From the NCBI GenBank assembly GCA_965248605.1, contig CBDFJV010000007.1, positions 1,302,001 through 1,366,000 of the forward strand: DNA of 64,000 nt, read 5' to 3'. The notes beneath the pieces were generated by a model, which saw only the letters and a list, made by a program, of their open reading frames with translations, was not told where the DNA came from and did no database searches. Made by a program: the position numbers and the translations under genes. Below are positions 18,062-26,520 of this stretch, piece after piece. The stretch comes from CAUZJF01 sp965248605. Lineage in GTDB: Bacteria; Chloroflexota; Dehalococcoidia; Lucifugimonadales; CAUZJF01. Numbering within the stretch: the stretch's first letter is position 1; each line of letters opens with the position of its first letter.

Positions 18062-19167
18062 ATGGGTAGCGCGAAGTATCGGGTGGCGATTATCGGGGCC
18101 GGTCGGATGGGTGGGCTGCTGGAGGACGAGGCGCCGCCGAACCGGTACCGCAAGCCCCACGGCCACTTCGCGGCCTACAACTATGTCGAGGAGACCGAGG
18201 TCGTGGCCGTCGCGGGGCACAGCGAAGGCCGCCTCAAGATGTTTACCGAGCGGTTCGGCATCGCCAACACCTACCTCGACTATCGCGAGATGATCGAGAA
18301 GGAGAAGCCGGACATCGTTAGTGTGACGACCCAGGCGTGGAAGCGGGCAGAGCCTCTGGTGTTTGCCGCGGAGCATGGGGTCAAAGGCATATTTGCCGAG
18401 AAGGCGCTGTGTGCCTCGCTGGAAGAGGCGGACCGAATCGCCAGGGCGGTAAAGGCGAACGATGTCGCCTTCAACTACGGGGCCGAACGGCGTCACCACG
18501 ACGGATACATCGCGCTCCGGCAGGCCGTCGAGCGGGGCGACATCGGCGAGCCAGAGTTTGCGTTCTGCTTCTGGCGCACCGACCTAATGAAGCACCACTC
18601 CCACTCCTTCGATACGGTGTCGATGCTGCTGGGCGACCCCAAGCCGACATGCACCAGAGACCGCTTCCGATACCGACGTACGACGCGGCGGGAAACCAGT
18701 TCGTCCCGCCGGACGGTCTCGATTACGCCGAGCCGATTCTGGGATTCGCGCGGGTCGGCTACGAGAATGGTGCCGAAGGGGTCTTCGTGCCGAGGTCGGG
18801 CCGCACGGAGTTCGAGGTGCACGGCAGTGAAGGGCGGGCGGTCGCCTGGGACGACGGCGACGACTTTTTCGTCAGGCGACGCGGTGCCGCGGTCGAGGAG
18901 GCACGCATCCGGCCGGCCGGCGAGAGCCCGACGGTCGTGACCGTGCGCGAGATCGTCCGCGAGCTCGAAACGGGCGAGCGGACGTCTGGCAACATCGACG
19001 TGACGTTGCAGGCTCTGGAGGCCGAGTTCGGCGCTGCCTACTCGCATGTGCAAGGCGGCGCGAGGATCGACCATCCCTATTTCTCAATCGACACCAAAAA
19101 CTGCGCTACTCGTGGGCAGTGGGATTGGGGTGTGGCAGAAGGCCGCAACACCGGCCCTTCCAGCTAA
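18062..19167 (+). pseudogene. Gfo/Idh/MocA-family oxidoreductase, frameshifted
   Basis: Rossmann motif YRVAIIGAGRMGGLLEDE and AEKALCASLEEADRIA at the usual EKP place. After DTVSMLLGDPKPT (about 18648) the frame shifts by one base; the family sequence resumes in another frame as RPLPIPTYDAAGNQFVPPDG and runs to the stop at 19167, ending in a segment (ARIDHPYFSIDTKNC) not like the other paralogs. A one-base deletion near 18650 explains it. It follows the barrel-hydrolase-like gene by 58 bp in the same direction. Confidence 0.82.
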
Positions 19168-19381
19168 GCGTCTGGCGTCTCCTCCTCAATACGGTCTCTA
19201 CGATGACCCCGAGTAGGCGACGGGGCTGCCTGGGGGTAGATTGCCCGATCGTCACCTATATTAGGCGGCGCCGTGACCTTGCGGGAAGGTTGTTGGGCTA
19301 ATACATCCACTGCACATTCTTGACCCACATTCGGCCATTGTACAGTTCGCATCGCGACGGGATAGAATAGACATATGAAAG
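19168..19381. other. Gene-free stretch before IS21 fragment
   Basis: About 210 bp with no convincing reading frame, repeat or terminator. It ends abruptly at the IS21 left end. Confidence 0.5.
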
Positions 19382-20138
19382 TGTGAAGGGCGGAGAGATA
19401 ATGTACCACCTGGGCGGTCGAGCGCTGAGATGTGGCGCTTGAAAACTGTACCGCCTGTCGCCTTCAATCAGGAACGACCGAACCTGATTGAAGGTGGATT
19501 GGATGTACAAGGTGGAGATGTACCTGCGAGTTCGCAGGGCTTGTTTCGTCGAAGGGATGAGCGTCCGAGAGGCGGCCCGAGTGTTCGGGCTACACCGGGA
19601 CACGGTGCGCAAGATGCTCGAGTACTCCGTGCCCCCAGGGTATCGACGGCAACGACCGGCTCGCAGACCGAAGCTCGATCCATATAAGGGTGTGATGGAC
19701 CAGATCCTGGAGCAGGATCTGAGCTCACCGAAGAAGCAGCGTCACACCGCCAAGCGTATCTACGAACGGCTCAGAGACGAACACGGCTTCCCCGGCAAGT
19801 ACACGATAGTCAAAGACTACGTTCGAGAACGCCGTCGTCATACCCGCGAGATGTTCGTACCACTGTCCCATTCCCCGGGACATGCCCAGTGCGACTACGG
19901 CGAAGCTCGAGTGATCATCGGCGGAGTGGAACGCAAAGCCCACTACTTCGCCCTGGACCTCCCTCACAGCGACGGGTGCTATGTGAAGGCGTATCCCGCC
20001 GAGACGACGGAGTCATTCTGCGACGGACACGTCTCCGCCTTCGCGTTCCTGGGCGGAGTGCCTCAGAGCATCCTCTACGACAACACCACGCTCGCGGTAG
20101 CCAGAATCCTGGGAGATGGTCGCCGGCAGCGGACCAGG
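19382..20138 (+). mobile_element. IS21-family element, 5' fragment (copy 2)
   Basis: Begins TGTGAAGGG and carries the two direct repeats TGTACCACCTG (19402-19412) and TGTACCGCCTG (19447-19457), the 12-bp inverted repeat (19461-19494) and the first two thirds of istA. The element stops near 20138, where sequence changes to a GAF-domain gene on the opposite strand; the rest of istA, istB and the right end are missing. Inverted relative to copy 1, the two left ends bound a 19-kb segment. Confidence 0.85.
19503..20138 (+). pseudogene. istA: IstA transposase, 3' truncated
   Basis: N-terminal HTH (VREAARVFGLHRDTVRKML), then YERLRDEHGFPGKYTIVKDYVR and the start of the DDE domain: GHAQCDYGEA (first D), HYFALDLPHSDGCYVKAY and GGVPQSILYDNTTLAVARIL (second D). 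It breaks off after DGRRQRTR; the remaining residues to 20192 are antisense to the GAF gene. Without the Glu and the istB helper it cannot act. Confidence 0.85.
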
Positions 20139-20611
20139 GTCTCTTCATCTTCTACCGTAAACGCCCCGCCGCCCTTCTTCTCGGTCAGATAGAGGTTGCC
20201 GACAGGCTCGCCCAGGTGACGGATCGGTGCCCCGAGGAAGCTCCTCATAGCCGGGTGGTTTTCGGGGAAACCGACCGACCGGGAGTGCTGAGAGAGATCT
20301 GCGAGTCGTAGGGGCTCCGGGATCTCGTTCAGGTATCCAAGGAGCCCTAGTCCTTTGGGCAAGCTCCCCATCCGCTGGCGCTCGTCGGGGGGCATACCAG
20401 AGATAAGGAAGTCCTCAACTTGACCGGACTGATCGAACACTGCGAGTGCACCATACCGGGCGTCGGTCAACGAGCGAGCGCCATCAACGACCTCCTGAAG
20501 AACGGTCGGGAGATCGAGGCTCTCAGTAATGCGGCGGCTGACTTCGCTCAACGTGGAGAGGCGGGTCCGCAACACCTCATTTTCACGCATTAGCTTTTCG
20601 GTCTCAAGCAC
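20138..20611 (-). pseudogene. GAF-domain signalling protein, 3' truncated by IS21 remnant
   Basis: A coiled-coil start (MLETEKLMRENEVLRTRLST) leads into a GAF domain (ITESLDLPTVLQEVVDGARS ... GAPIRHLGEPVGNLYLTEKKGGGAFTVEDEETL). At about 20136 the sequence joins the IS21 fragment; the expected rest of the domain and any kinase or output domain are absent. GAF modules of this type usually precede histidine kinase domains. The start is 12 nt after the tRNA-Arg 3' end in the same direction. Confidence 0.75.
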
Positions 20612-20623
20612 AGTACGGGGGCA

Positions 20624-20699
20624 TGGGGCTCCCGGAGAGACTCGAACTCTCGACAGGTGGGGTAGAAACCCACTGCTCTGTCCGCTGAGCTACGGGAGC
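20624..20699 (-). tRNA. tRNA-Arg (anticodon TCT)
   Basis: 76 nt with encoded CCA (20624-20626). Acceptor GCTCCCG pairs with CGGGAGC; D-arm GCTC/GAGC; anticodon stem GTGGG/CCCAC with loop TTTCTAC; T-loop TTCGAGT. All stems pair well. Confidence 0.93.
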
Positions 20700-20700
20700 C

Positions 20701-20776
20701 TGGCACAGGTGGAAGGATTCGAACCTCCGTACACATGGGTTTGGAAGCCACGGCTCTGCCTCTGAGCTACACCCGC
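20701..20776 (-). tRNA. tRNA, probably Trp (anticodon CCA)
   Basis: 76 nt with encoded CCA (20701-20703) and G73. Acceptor GCGGGTG pairs with CACCTGT using two G-U pairs; D-arm GCTC/GAGC; T-loop TTCGAAT. Taking the loop as TTCCAAA gives anticodon CCA with four of five stem pairs (31-39 is C-C). A Gly TCC reading gives a much poorer stem. The weak anticodon stem lowers certainty. Confidence 0.75.
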
Positions 20777-20813
20777 GCATTTTTCGAAGTCGACTATTCA
20801 GTTGTTAAGGTAC

Positions 20814-20889
20814 TGGTCGGGGTGGAGAGATTCGAACTCCCGACCTCCTGGTCCCAAACCAGGCGCTCTACCTGCTGGGCTACACTCCG
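20814..20889 (-). tRNA. tRNA-Pro (anticodon TGG)
   Basis: 76 nt with encoded CCA (20814-20816), C1-G72 as in tRNA-Pro, perfect anticodon stem CCTGG/CCAGG with loop TTTGGGA. Two mismatches are visible: A4-C69 in the acceptor and C12-A23 in the D-stem, where GGGG and GCTC would be normal. It is the first of three tRNA genes read leftward. Confidence 0.85.
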
Positions 20890-20904
20890 GCGATCTGGAC
20901 ACCT

Positions 20905-20938
20905 GGCCCTGCGGGCTCCAACTGAGCCATTGCCCCGC
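20905..20938 (-). other. tRNA-like 5' fragment
   Basis: Reading leftward, GCGGGGCAATGGCTCAGTTG followed by GAGCC looks like an acceptor 5' strand plus a complete D-arm (GGCTC/GAGCC), but no anticodon or T-arm follows before tRNA-Pro. Either a degraded tRNA or chance. Confidence 0.3.
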
Positions 20939-20965
20939 AAAGCCTCCTTGCCGTTCCGCATTAAG

Positions 20966-21096
20966 CTAGTAGACCGAAATCTTTGAAATGAGGGGTAGCC
21001 GAGATTGGCGTGCTACGACGACAGGGCGGGTTTCAAACCCGCCCCTACCAAGCCGTAACCTCAGAACCCTTCAATACTAGGATGTTGGACCACTAG
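20966..21096 (+). mobile_element. 131-bp CTAG-bounded repeat (MITE-like), copy 1
   Basis: Begins CTAGTAGACCGAAATC and ends GATGTTGGACCACTAG. The terminal CTAG on both sides is either a 4-bp target duplication or part of the element; next to it the ends are loosely inverted (TAGACC against TGGTCC). In the middle GGGCGGGTTT-C-AAACCCGCCC (21024-21044) is a perfect 10-bp hairpin. No coding capacity. Identical by eye to the copies at 33668, 52773 and 58577. Confidence 0.9.
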
Positions 21097-22033
21097 CTTC
21101 ACCGCCTCGATCTCGTGGACCAAGGCACTGTCTCAAGTCGCCGACCTATATCGTCGACCACAGCCCGCGCCTGGTTGGCCTCGTTCCGGGCACTATCGAT
21201 AGCTCCACGGTGCAAGTTGGGAGGTTGTGTCACCGGGTCTGTACCGGGGTTATCGTCGGGAACGATCAGAGCCAATCCGTGGACAAGGCCCGAAGCTTTT
21301 TGGGCCAATCCGTACTGCAGCGATAGAAGTGTTGAGGCGGCCGCCGGAACGCGGTCCTATTCAGCCCGCGCTCGACGTGTTCTTCGCAGGCCATGGACCT
21401 TCAGCGCCACCTCGACACAGACGTCGGCGCTCTTCTGGACGGTCGACAGTAGCGACGGGTCCGAGAGTGTTTGCCACGAGAATCGCTCGGCTATGGATAA
21501 TTGCAGCATCTGTTTCCAGACATTCGGGTGGCGTCGATAAACGAGAAATGCGGACGAGTATTGGCAATGGCGAAGATCCTGCCGGTGCTCTTCAAACTAG
21601 AGAAGATCGTCCCGTGGATGGGCGTTGCGAGCGCCCTACGCGGTAATTCTAATAACGGGCAACTCCATGGCGTTTAGCGGCTGGATCATGCGGCTGGCCG
21701 GAATCAACGGATCATTCTGAAAAGGCTTCCGCGGTTGAAGTGGGCGCTCCAGCCGGCAGAAGCAGAGCCGAGACGGGTATCGAGAGAACACCGACGTCAG
21801 CTTATCGCGACACAATGGCCTGTTCCAGACCCTCTCTGATGAGACTGGATGTTTGATCGCCGTCCGCGCACCGGCGGATAGCGTCGACTACGGCCGTTTG
21901 AGTCGTTTCCTTGGCCCAAACGTCTGGTTTCTTCACGAAGCGTTAGCACACAATTTCTGAGGATCTGTTCGGGCTCCGATCGGCTCTGAATAGATGAAGT
22001 AACTCCGCGGTAATCTGCCTATGACTTGGACCG
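21097..22033. other. Stretch of about 940 bp without a supportable gene
   Basis: Several short overlapping frames exist on both strands but none has a start, codon pattern or family resemblance I trust. One minus-strand stretch (21353 to 21099, reading LALIVPDDNPGTDPVTQPPN and ending DDIGRRLETVPWSTRSRR) looks protein-like but opens after a stop without a start codon. Probably degraded coding DNA next to the repeat. Confidence 0.4.
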
Positions 22034-23068
22034 CTAGCGGACCGGGAATTCTATCATCGTGGGGCGCAAGAGATATGGCGTCAGAATCTGGGTGTCTTCC
22101 AGCATGTCGTAGACGAAGTACCACCCAGCGTCGAGGCCTGTGGTGAGGTAGGCGGTGTGGCCTGGCTGGAGCGCCATGACCCCACCTATTGCGATCCCCG
22201 GAGGTGGCCCGCCCGGGCCTTTACCTCCGTCGCTAACGACTGGAAAGGGGGCCTGGTCGACGACGAAGCCAGTTCCTTTTGCCTCGCCCTTTTCTCCCTG
22301 GTAGTACAGGTCAGGGAAGTCCTTGGCCTGCTTCCCTCCCTCTATCGCGAGTATCCTCGCCTCATGGACCAGTTTACTTTCGTTGGCAATCTTGATTATC
22401 CGAGGGCCGGACGCGATGGCCGCACTCTCGAATCGATCGCGAGTATCGTTAATATTGTAGTTGTGGTCGAGAATGATCAGTACGACATCCGCCGTCGGCT
22501 CCGTCCCCGGGACGGAGGACGCGGTTACCTCGAACGGGCGCATCAGTTCCAGGCCCGGCCGAGCGATCTCGTCATCGCCCAGGACGTAGGTCACCCAAAC
22601 GTAGCTGCCCTCCTGGAGATCCTGCGTTAACACGGCCGTAACACCGGGCGATGTGTCAGCCGGCCCACCGGACGCCAGCGCCCAGTTAGGTAGCTGCGCC
22701 TTAGGGTCCTGCTGGATGTAGGACCTCAGGTCATCCGCGGTCTTGCCGCCGGTCAACTTTATGAGGGCAAGATGGTGGTCGGAGTCATCCGTATTTTCGA
22801 AGAGGATCCGGACCCATCCGGCAGACACTGAGTCGGGCCCCTGGACGCCAGCACCGTCCATCGTGAAGCCGATCTCCGTCGCCTCGCCTGGATCGGCCGC
22901 CAAAGTCTGGCTGGTACCTTCTATCCTTCCCACAGTGTCCTCGCCGCCGGCGTCGGACATTGCGGGCACTTTGGTGGGCTCCTCTGCCCCGTTCGCACCC
23001 CCACACGACAGAGCAAGGCCGACCAGGATGCACACTTGCATCGTCCCCAAGAAACGCCGTTTGCTCAT
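22034..23068 (-). CDS. Lipoprotein with two cupredoxin-like halves
   Basis: 344 residues. Signal peptide with lipobox LALSC (Cys22), an acidic linker, then two similar halves: VRILFENTDDSDHHLALIKL ... YVWVTYVLGDDEIARPGLELMRPFEVT, and RIIKIANESKLVHEARILAI ... GWYFVYDMLEDTQILTPYLLRPTMIEF. This pattern is common in Chloroflexi lipoproteins with a plastocyanin-like fold, but His/Cys/Met copper ligands are not clearly conserved. Its ATG overlaps the stop of the DUF1080 remnant upstream. Confidence 0.75.
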   Translation of the reverse strand: MSKRRFLGTMQVCILVGLALSCGGANGAEEPTKVPAMSDAGGEDTVGRIEGTSQTLAADPGEATEIGFTMDGAGVQGPDSVSAGWVRILFENTDDSDHHLALIKLTGGKTADDLRSYIQQDPKAQLPNWALASGGPADTSPGVTAVLTQDLQEGSYVWVTYVLGDDEIARPGLELMRPFEVTASSVPGTEPTADVVLIILDHNYNINDTRDRFESAAIASGPRIIKIANESKLVHEARILAIEGGKQAKDFPDLYYQGEKGEAKGTGFVVDQAPFPVVSDGGKGPGGPPPGIAIGGVMALQPGHTAYLTTGLDAGWYFVYDMLEDTQILTPYLLRPTMIEFPVR

Positions 23069-23355
23069 ATCAGCCCTCCGGTTTGCGTCGGTCGGCCCGC
23101 GGCCTGTCCCGCCGATAAACTATGGGTATCGGGTCCTGTCCATGCGGTTGCTTCCAATTGAGTACGGTCATTTCGAATAGCATCGGCCATACTAAATAAA
23201 CTGTCCAGCACGCCGTCTTTTATGACCCAGTTTGGGCGGCGATCTGCGGGCGTGTAGAGGTGAAGCCCCTCGCGGTCGACCGACGTCCACTGGTCCAGGT
23301 TGGTTCCGTCGAACAGAACGATCGCGCCGTCTGGTGGAGCTGGTTGAATTATCAT
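23065..23355 (-). pseudogene. DUF1080 (3-keto-disaccharide hydrolase) N-terminal remnant
   Basis: From an ATG at 23355, preceded by GAGGTG, it reads PPDGAIVLFDGTNLDQWTSV and WVIKDGVLDSL, the opening of a DUF1080 lamin-G-like domain. After about 23200 the sequence no longer resembles the family and ends within 45 residues; normal proteins are about 200 residues long. Probably a truncated gene. Confidence 0.6.
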
Positions 23356-23578
23356 CGAGTCACCTCGCTCGGCGGGCCGAGTCTCTTGGGTGACCCACGG
23401 AGAGCGGCTTTCAATGGCTTCGCGTCCTTTTGATAAGACTGCCACCCATTCTTGCATAGTCGTATTGGACCTTGCCAATCAAGCGGCGGGTTCGGCGCCG
23501 GCACGGTGTTGGCCGCCTCCGCGTTTGTCGCCGATGGCAAACCCCACGTCTGTTCCCTCGAACGATAGGCTCCCTATA

Positions 23579-23908
23579 TTACGGCCTGGGAGGCAGGTTT
23601 GCGATCTTCTTGAGCACGAAGCTCTCTCCCACCTGCTCAGTCCCGCCGTAGAACCAGGAGACGGGGAGGACCTTCAGCTTGTTCGCGCTTCGGTCAACTA
23701 CCTCGCCAGTGGCGCTATCGTGGCGCGAGTAGCTGTGAGATATCAGCACGCGGTCTTCGGCGACGTATACCGAAGGGTACGACCATCGGCCGTAACCCTC
23801 GGGAAGCTGCACCACGTGCCGAGGGTCGCGGTCGACGCCGGGCCGGAAAGGACAGAATAGCTGCCCCGGTACTTGACTGCCGAGTAACCCGTCTAACGAC
23901 AACTGCAC
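23579..23908 (-). pseudogene. Sialidase-like C-terminal fragment
   Basis: 109 codons including HVVQLPEGYGRWSYPSVYVA and DRVLISHSYSR, the last blade region of BNR/sialidase-like beta-propellers (YPS...RVLISYSY). No N-terminal catalytic part is found upstream, where the 24066 gene ends. Placement in a carbohydrate-gene region supports the reading. Confidence 0.5.
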
Positions 23909-24065
23909 AGCTCCGGGACGCTATACGAGCCCCTGACTGGTTCTACGAGTTGTGTCCTTCAGATGTCGTCAATGCGATTGTCCGTCCCGAATGTGTGCGC
24001 AGACCGGAGGTTCCGGCCAGCTCCGCCTCGACCTCTATGGTGAGTATCGTTGGCTGCCTAGCGCG

Positions 24066-25616
24066 CTACTCAAACCAGAAGGAGTACATCTCGGCGTTGT
24101 CGAACCAGAAGTGGAGCCGGACTGACGCTCCCTTCAGTGCATCGAAGTTGGGATTCACCTTCCACTCCACGGTGGCGTCGGTGCTGTCGCCGCCGACGGC
24201 GACCATGTCCTCGAAGTTCCAACCGTCCAGGTACTGGCCGTCTTGCTCACCGTCTCCACTTCGGACCGCGACCCTGACGGCTCCACCAGCTTTCGACTTC
24301 ACATTAAAGTGAAGTTCTCCGCCGGGACATGACAGGGGACGCGTCAACATGTAGCCGGGCCACTCCGAGTGCCCAAGGTTGCCCAGAGACACGAAGCCAT
24401 CCCGCCTGAGCGTCGCCAGGCAGAAGTTGCCGATCGTCCCCGGCGTGTTGAAATGAAGCATCCCGTCGCCGCGGTAGTAGATGTACAGCTCTTCTCCTCT
24501 CTCGATTATCCCCTGGCACACGTACATAAGACCCCAGTCGTACTGTGTCTCGGCCGAGAAGGGTCCGTTCTCGATGAACATCGGCCGCTCCGGGTGTCGC
24601 TCCCAGGCCTTTCCGTCTCGGCTCCAACACAGCTCTACATCTATCTGCTGGTGCTTCTTCACGATCCCGTCACGGTATAGCCGCGTGCCGGTCTCGTACC
24701 CCGCGTTGGTCCCATAAAACGGATGCAGCATTCCGAGGTACATCCCGTGGTAGCGTTCCACCGTGAAGTCATACAGCATCGGGGCGTCCAGCTCATCGGA
24801 GTCCAGGATTACCTCCGGCTGCGTCCAGGTCACCAGGTCCGCGCTTTCCGTGTAGGCCCGTCGGCGCAGCTCGTGGGCATTCACCGAGGCCCTGCGGTAC
24901 TGCATGAAAACATCGCGCTCGGGGTTGTACACCATGTTGCCGAAGGTGTCGTTGCGCCCCACGAACACCGGATTCTCTAGCTGGTCCTCCCAGTGAATGC
25001 CGTCCTCGCTCCAGGCGATTCTGTTCTCCATGCCGTGGGTCCGGCCTGGAGGCCGGTCCTCGCGGACTCCGCCATACAGCATGGCGTACCGTCCCCTGGC
25101 GCGCAGGCGTTGCGGCACCTCCACAACGGAGGCGCTCCCGTAGATGTATCCCTCGGTGCCACGGATGACGTTGTTGGCCCGGGACCCCTCGAACTCTACG
25201 ATGCCTAACTCCGGCGCCGTCCACTCGATGCCGTCCTCGGACTCCCAGTAGGTCTGAACCTTGCTTCCGTCGAACTTGGGCCTTGTAGAGTCCATCAGGC
25301 TACTCCAGAACCTGAAGCGTCCCAGGTCCTGGTCGTACAATACGGTGCCCACTTGGACGGGCATCCGAAAGCCGTCGGCGGTGCTCTTATCGCCAGGGAT
25401 GAGCGGGTTGCCGGGATGCTTCTTCGGCTGGTGGACCCGACGGAAGCAGTTCCACGTACTGTCCACCAGGTGCTTGTCCATTACGAACTGTCGCTCGTGG
25501 CCCACCTTTATGGGCTTCGTCGGGGTGATGTTCGGGGACCCCTCGATGCTCATGTGACGCTTCTCGAAGTTGAAGTACGGGGCGCCCTCGAGTTTCGGTA
25601 ATGGTGACTCAGGCAT
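24066..25616 (-). CDS. Beta-propeller glycoside-hydrolase-like protein (GH32/43-type fold)
   Basis: 516 residues from the ATG at 25616, which has an AAGGAGGG in front; the open frame runs further but without a ribosome site. Repeated strand motifs such as RFRFWSSLMDSTRPKF, IAWSEDGIHWEDQLENPVF, VELCWSRDGKAWERHPERPM and IYYRGDGMLHF are typical of five-bladed propeller hydrolases and related bacterial hypothetical proteins. A C-terminal beta-sandwich follows (VRVAVRSGDGE to the end). No signal peptide. Likely acts on plant or algal carbohydrate derivatives; substrate unknown. Catalytic carboxylates cannot be fixed by eye. Confidence 0.7.
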   Translation of the reverse strand: MPESPLPKLEGAPYFNFEKRHMSIEGSPNITPTKPIKVGHERQFVMDKHLVDSTWNCFRRVHQPKKHPGNPLIPGDKSTADGFRMPVQVGTVLYDQDLGRFRFWSSLMDSTRPKFDGSKVQTYWESEDGIEWTAPELGIVEFEGSRANNVIRGTEGYIYGSASVVEVPQRLRARGRYAMLYGGVREDRPPGRTHGMENRIAWSEDGIHWEDQLENPVFVGRNDTFGNMVYNPERDVFMQYRRASVNAHELRRRAYTESADLVTWTQPEVILDSDELDAPMLYDFTVERYHGMYLGMLHPFYGTNAGYETGTRLYRDGIVKKHQQIDVELCWSRDGKAWERHPERPMFIENGPFSAETQYDWGLMYVCQGIIERGEELYIYYRGDGMLHFNTPGTIGNFCLATLRRDGFVSLGNLGHSEWPGYMLTRPLSCPGGELHFNVKSKAGGAVRVAVRSGDGEQDGQYLDGWNFEDMVAVGGDSTDATVEWKVNPNFDALKGASVRLHFWFDNAEMYSFWFE

Positions 25617-25802
25617 GTGGGCCCTCCTTGTGGTGATAGCGGGGATTGTAGGGGAGGTGTTGCGCTGGCGACAAGAAGGTCTTACGAGCTTGATTGGGTG
25701 CTTGACCGCATATATGAGTGAACTTACTATCGCTCTCGTTGATGATGGTGAGGCGCTCGGGTCCAGGCAGCTCGATATGGGCATTTCGCGGGATAGACAC
25801 CT

Positions 25803-26520
25803 ATGCGCGTGCTAATAACGGGGCCGCAGGTATGGTCGGCACCATTCTGGTGAATGGGATGAAGGGGCGGCACGAGCTTCACGGCTTCGACCGCGTGTCC
25901 ATGCCGCTACTGGAGAACGCTACCGTCGGCGACATCGCCGACTTCGATGCGGTGTTGAAGGCCACCGACGGGATGGACGCGATCATTCACTTGGCTGGTG
26001 GAGATCACGAGTGGGACCGGTGTGTGAACAACATCGACGGGACTTACAAGGTTTTGGAGGCCGCCCGAAGGAACAACGTACGGCGCCTAGCGTACGCCAG
26101 CCGCACTGGGCTACTGACCGCGGCGTACTACCCCATAAGTGTCAAGCGGGACATCGACATGATACCGCGGCCGGACAACTACTACTCTCTCACCAAAGTA
26201 TTCGGCGAGAGTCTGGGCTATATGTACCACGCCCTGTTCGGAATGCAGTTCGTCGCAGTGAGGATCGGCAACTGTAAGCCTGAACGACCGCTCCCGCGGG
26301 ACCCTCACCAGATCAGCCACCGGGACGCCGTCAGGATATTCGAGCAGGCTATCACCTATCCGTGGGTGAAGTTCGAGGTAGTGTTCGGTGTTTCTGACAG
26401 TAACTGGCCCCGCTACGATGTCGACCACGGCCGCCGTGCCATTGGCTACCATCCGCAGGACCGCTCTTACGTACCGGGGCGATTGGGAGTAGGCGCCACC
26501 AGCCACACGTCAAGCCTTAA
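25803..26520 (+). pseudogene. NAD-dependent epimerase/dehydratase (SDR), frameshifted and cut by IS1380
   Basis: The true start is the ATG at 25803 (MRVLITG), but the next residues should be AAGMVGTILVNGMKGRHELH and lie in another frame: a run of four G (25820-25823) lacks one base. The rest is a clear extended SDR: DAIIHLAGGDHEWD, VNNIDGTYKVLEAARRNNVR, the YxxxK motif as YYSLTKVFGES, and GVSDSNWPRYDVDHGRRAIGY, as in uronate-dehydrogenase-like proteins. The 3' end runs into IS1380 copy 2 at 26521. Confidence 0.8.
26516..26520. repeat. Target-site duplication CTTAA, left side of IS1380 copy 2
   Basis: CTTAA at 26516-26520 recurs at 28239-28243, directly outside the element ends. Confidence 0.85.

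Noticed and set aside
20701..20776. Reading the second tRNA as Gly (TCC)
   Set aside because: That register leaves most of the anticodon stem unpaired; the Trp (CCA) register pairs four of five and G73 fits Trp.
21115..21646. Plus-strand frames of about 140 codons
   Set aside because: No start signal, no family resemblance and overlapping frames in the other direction.
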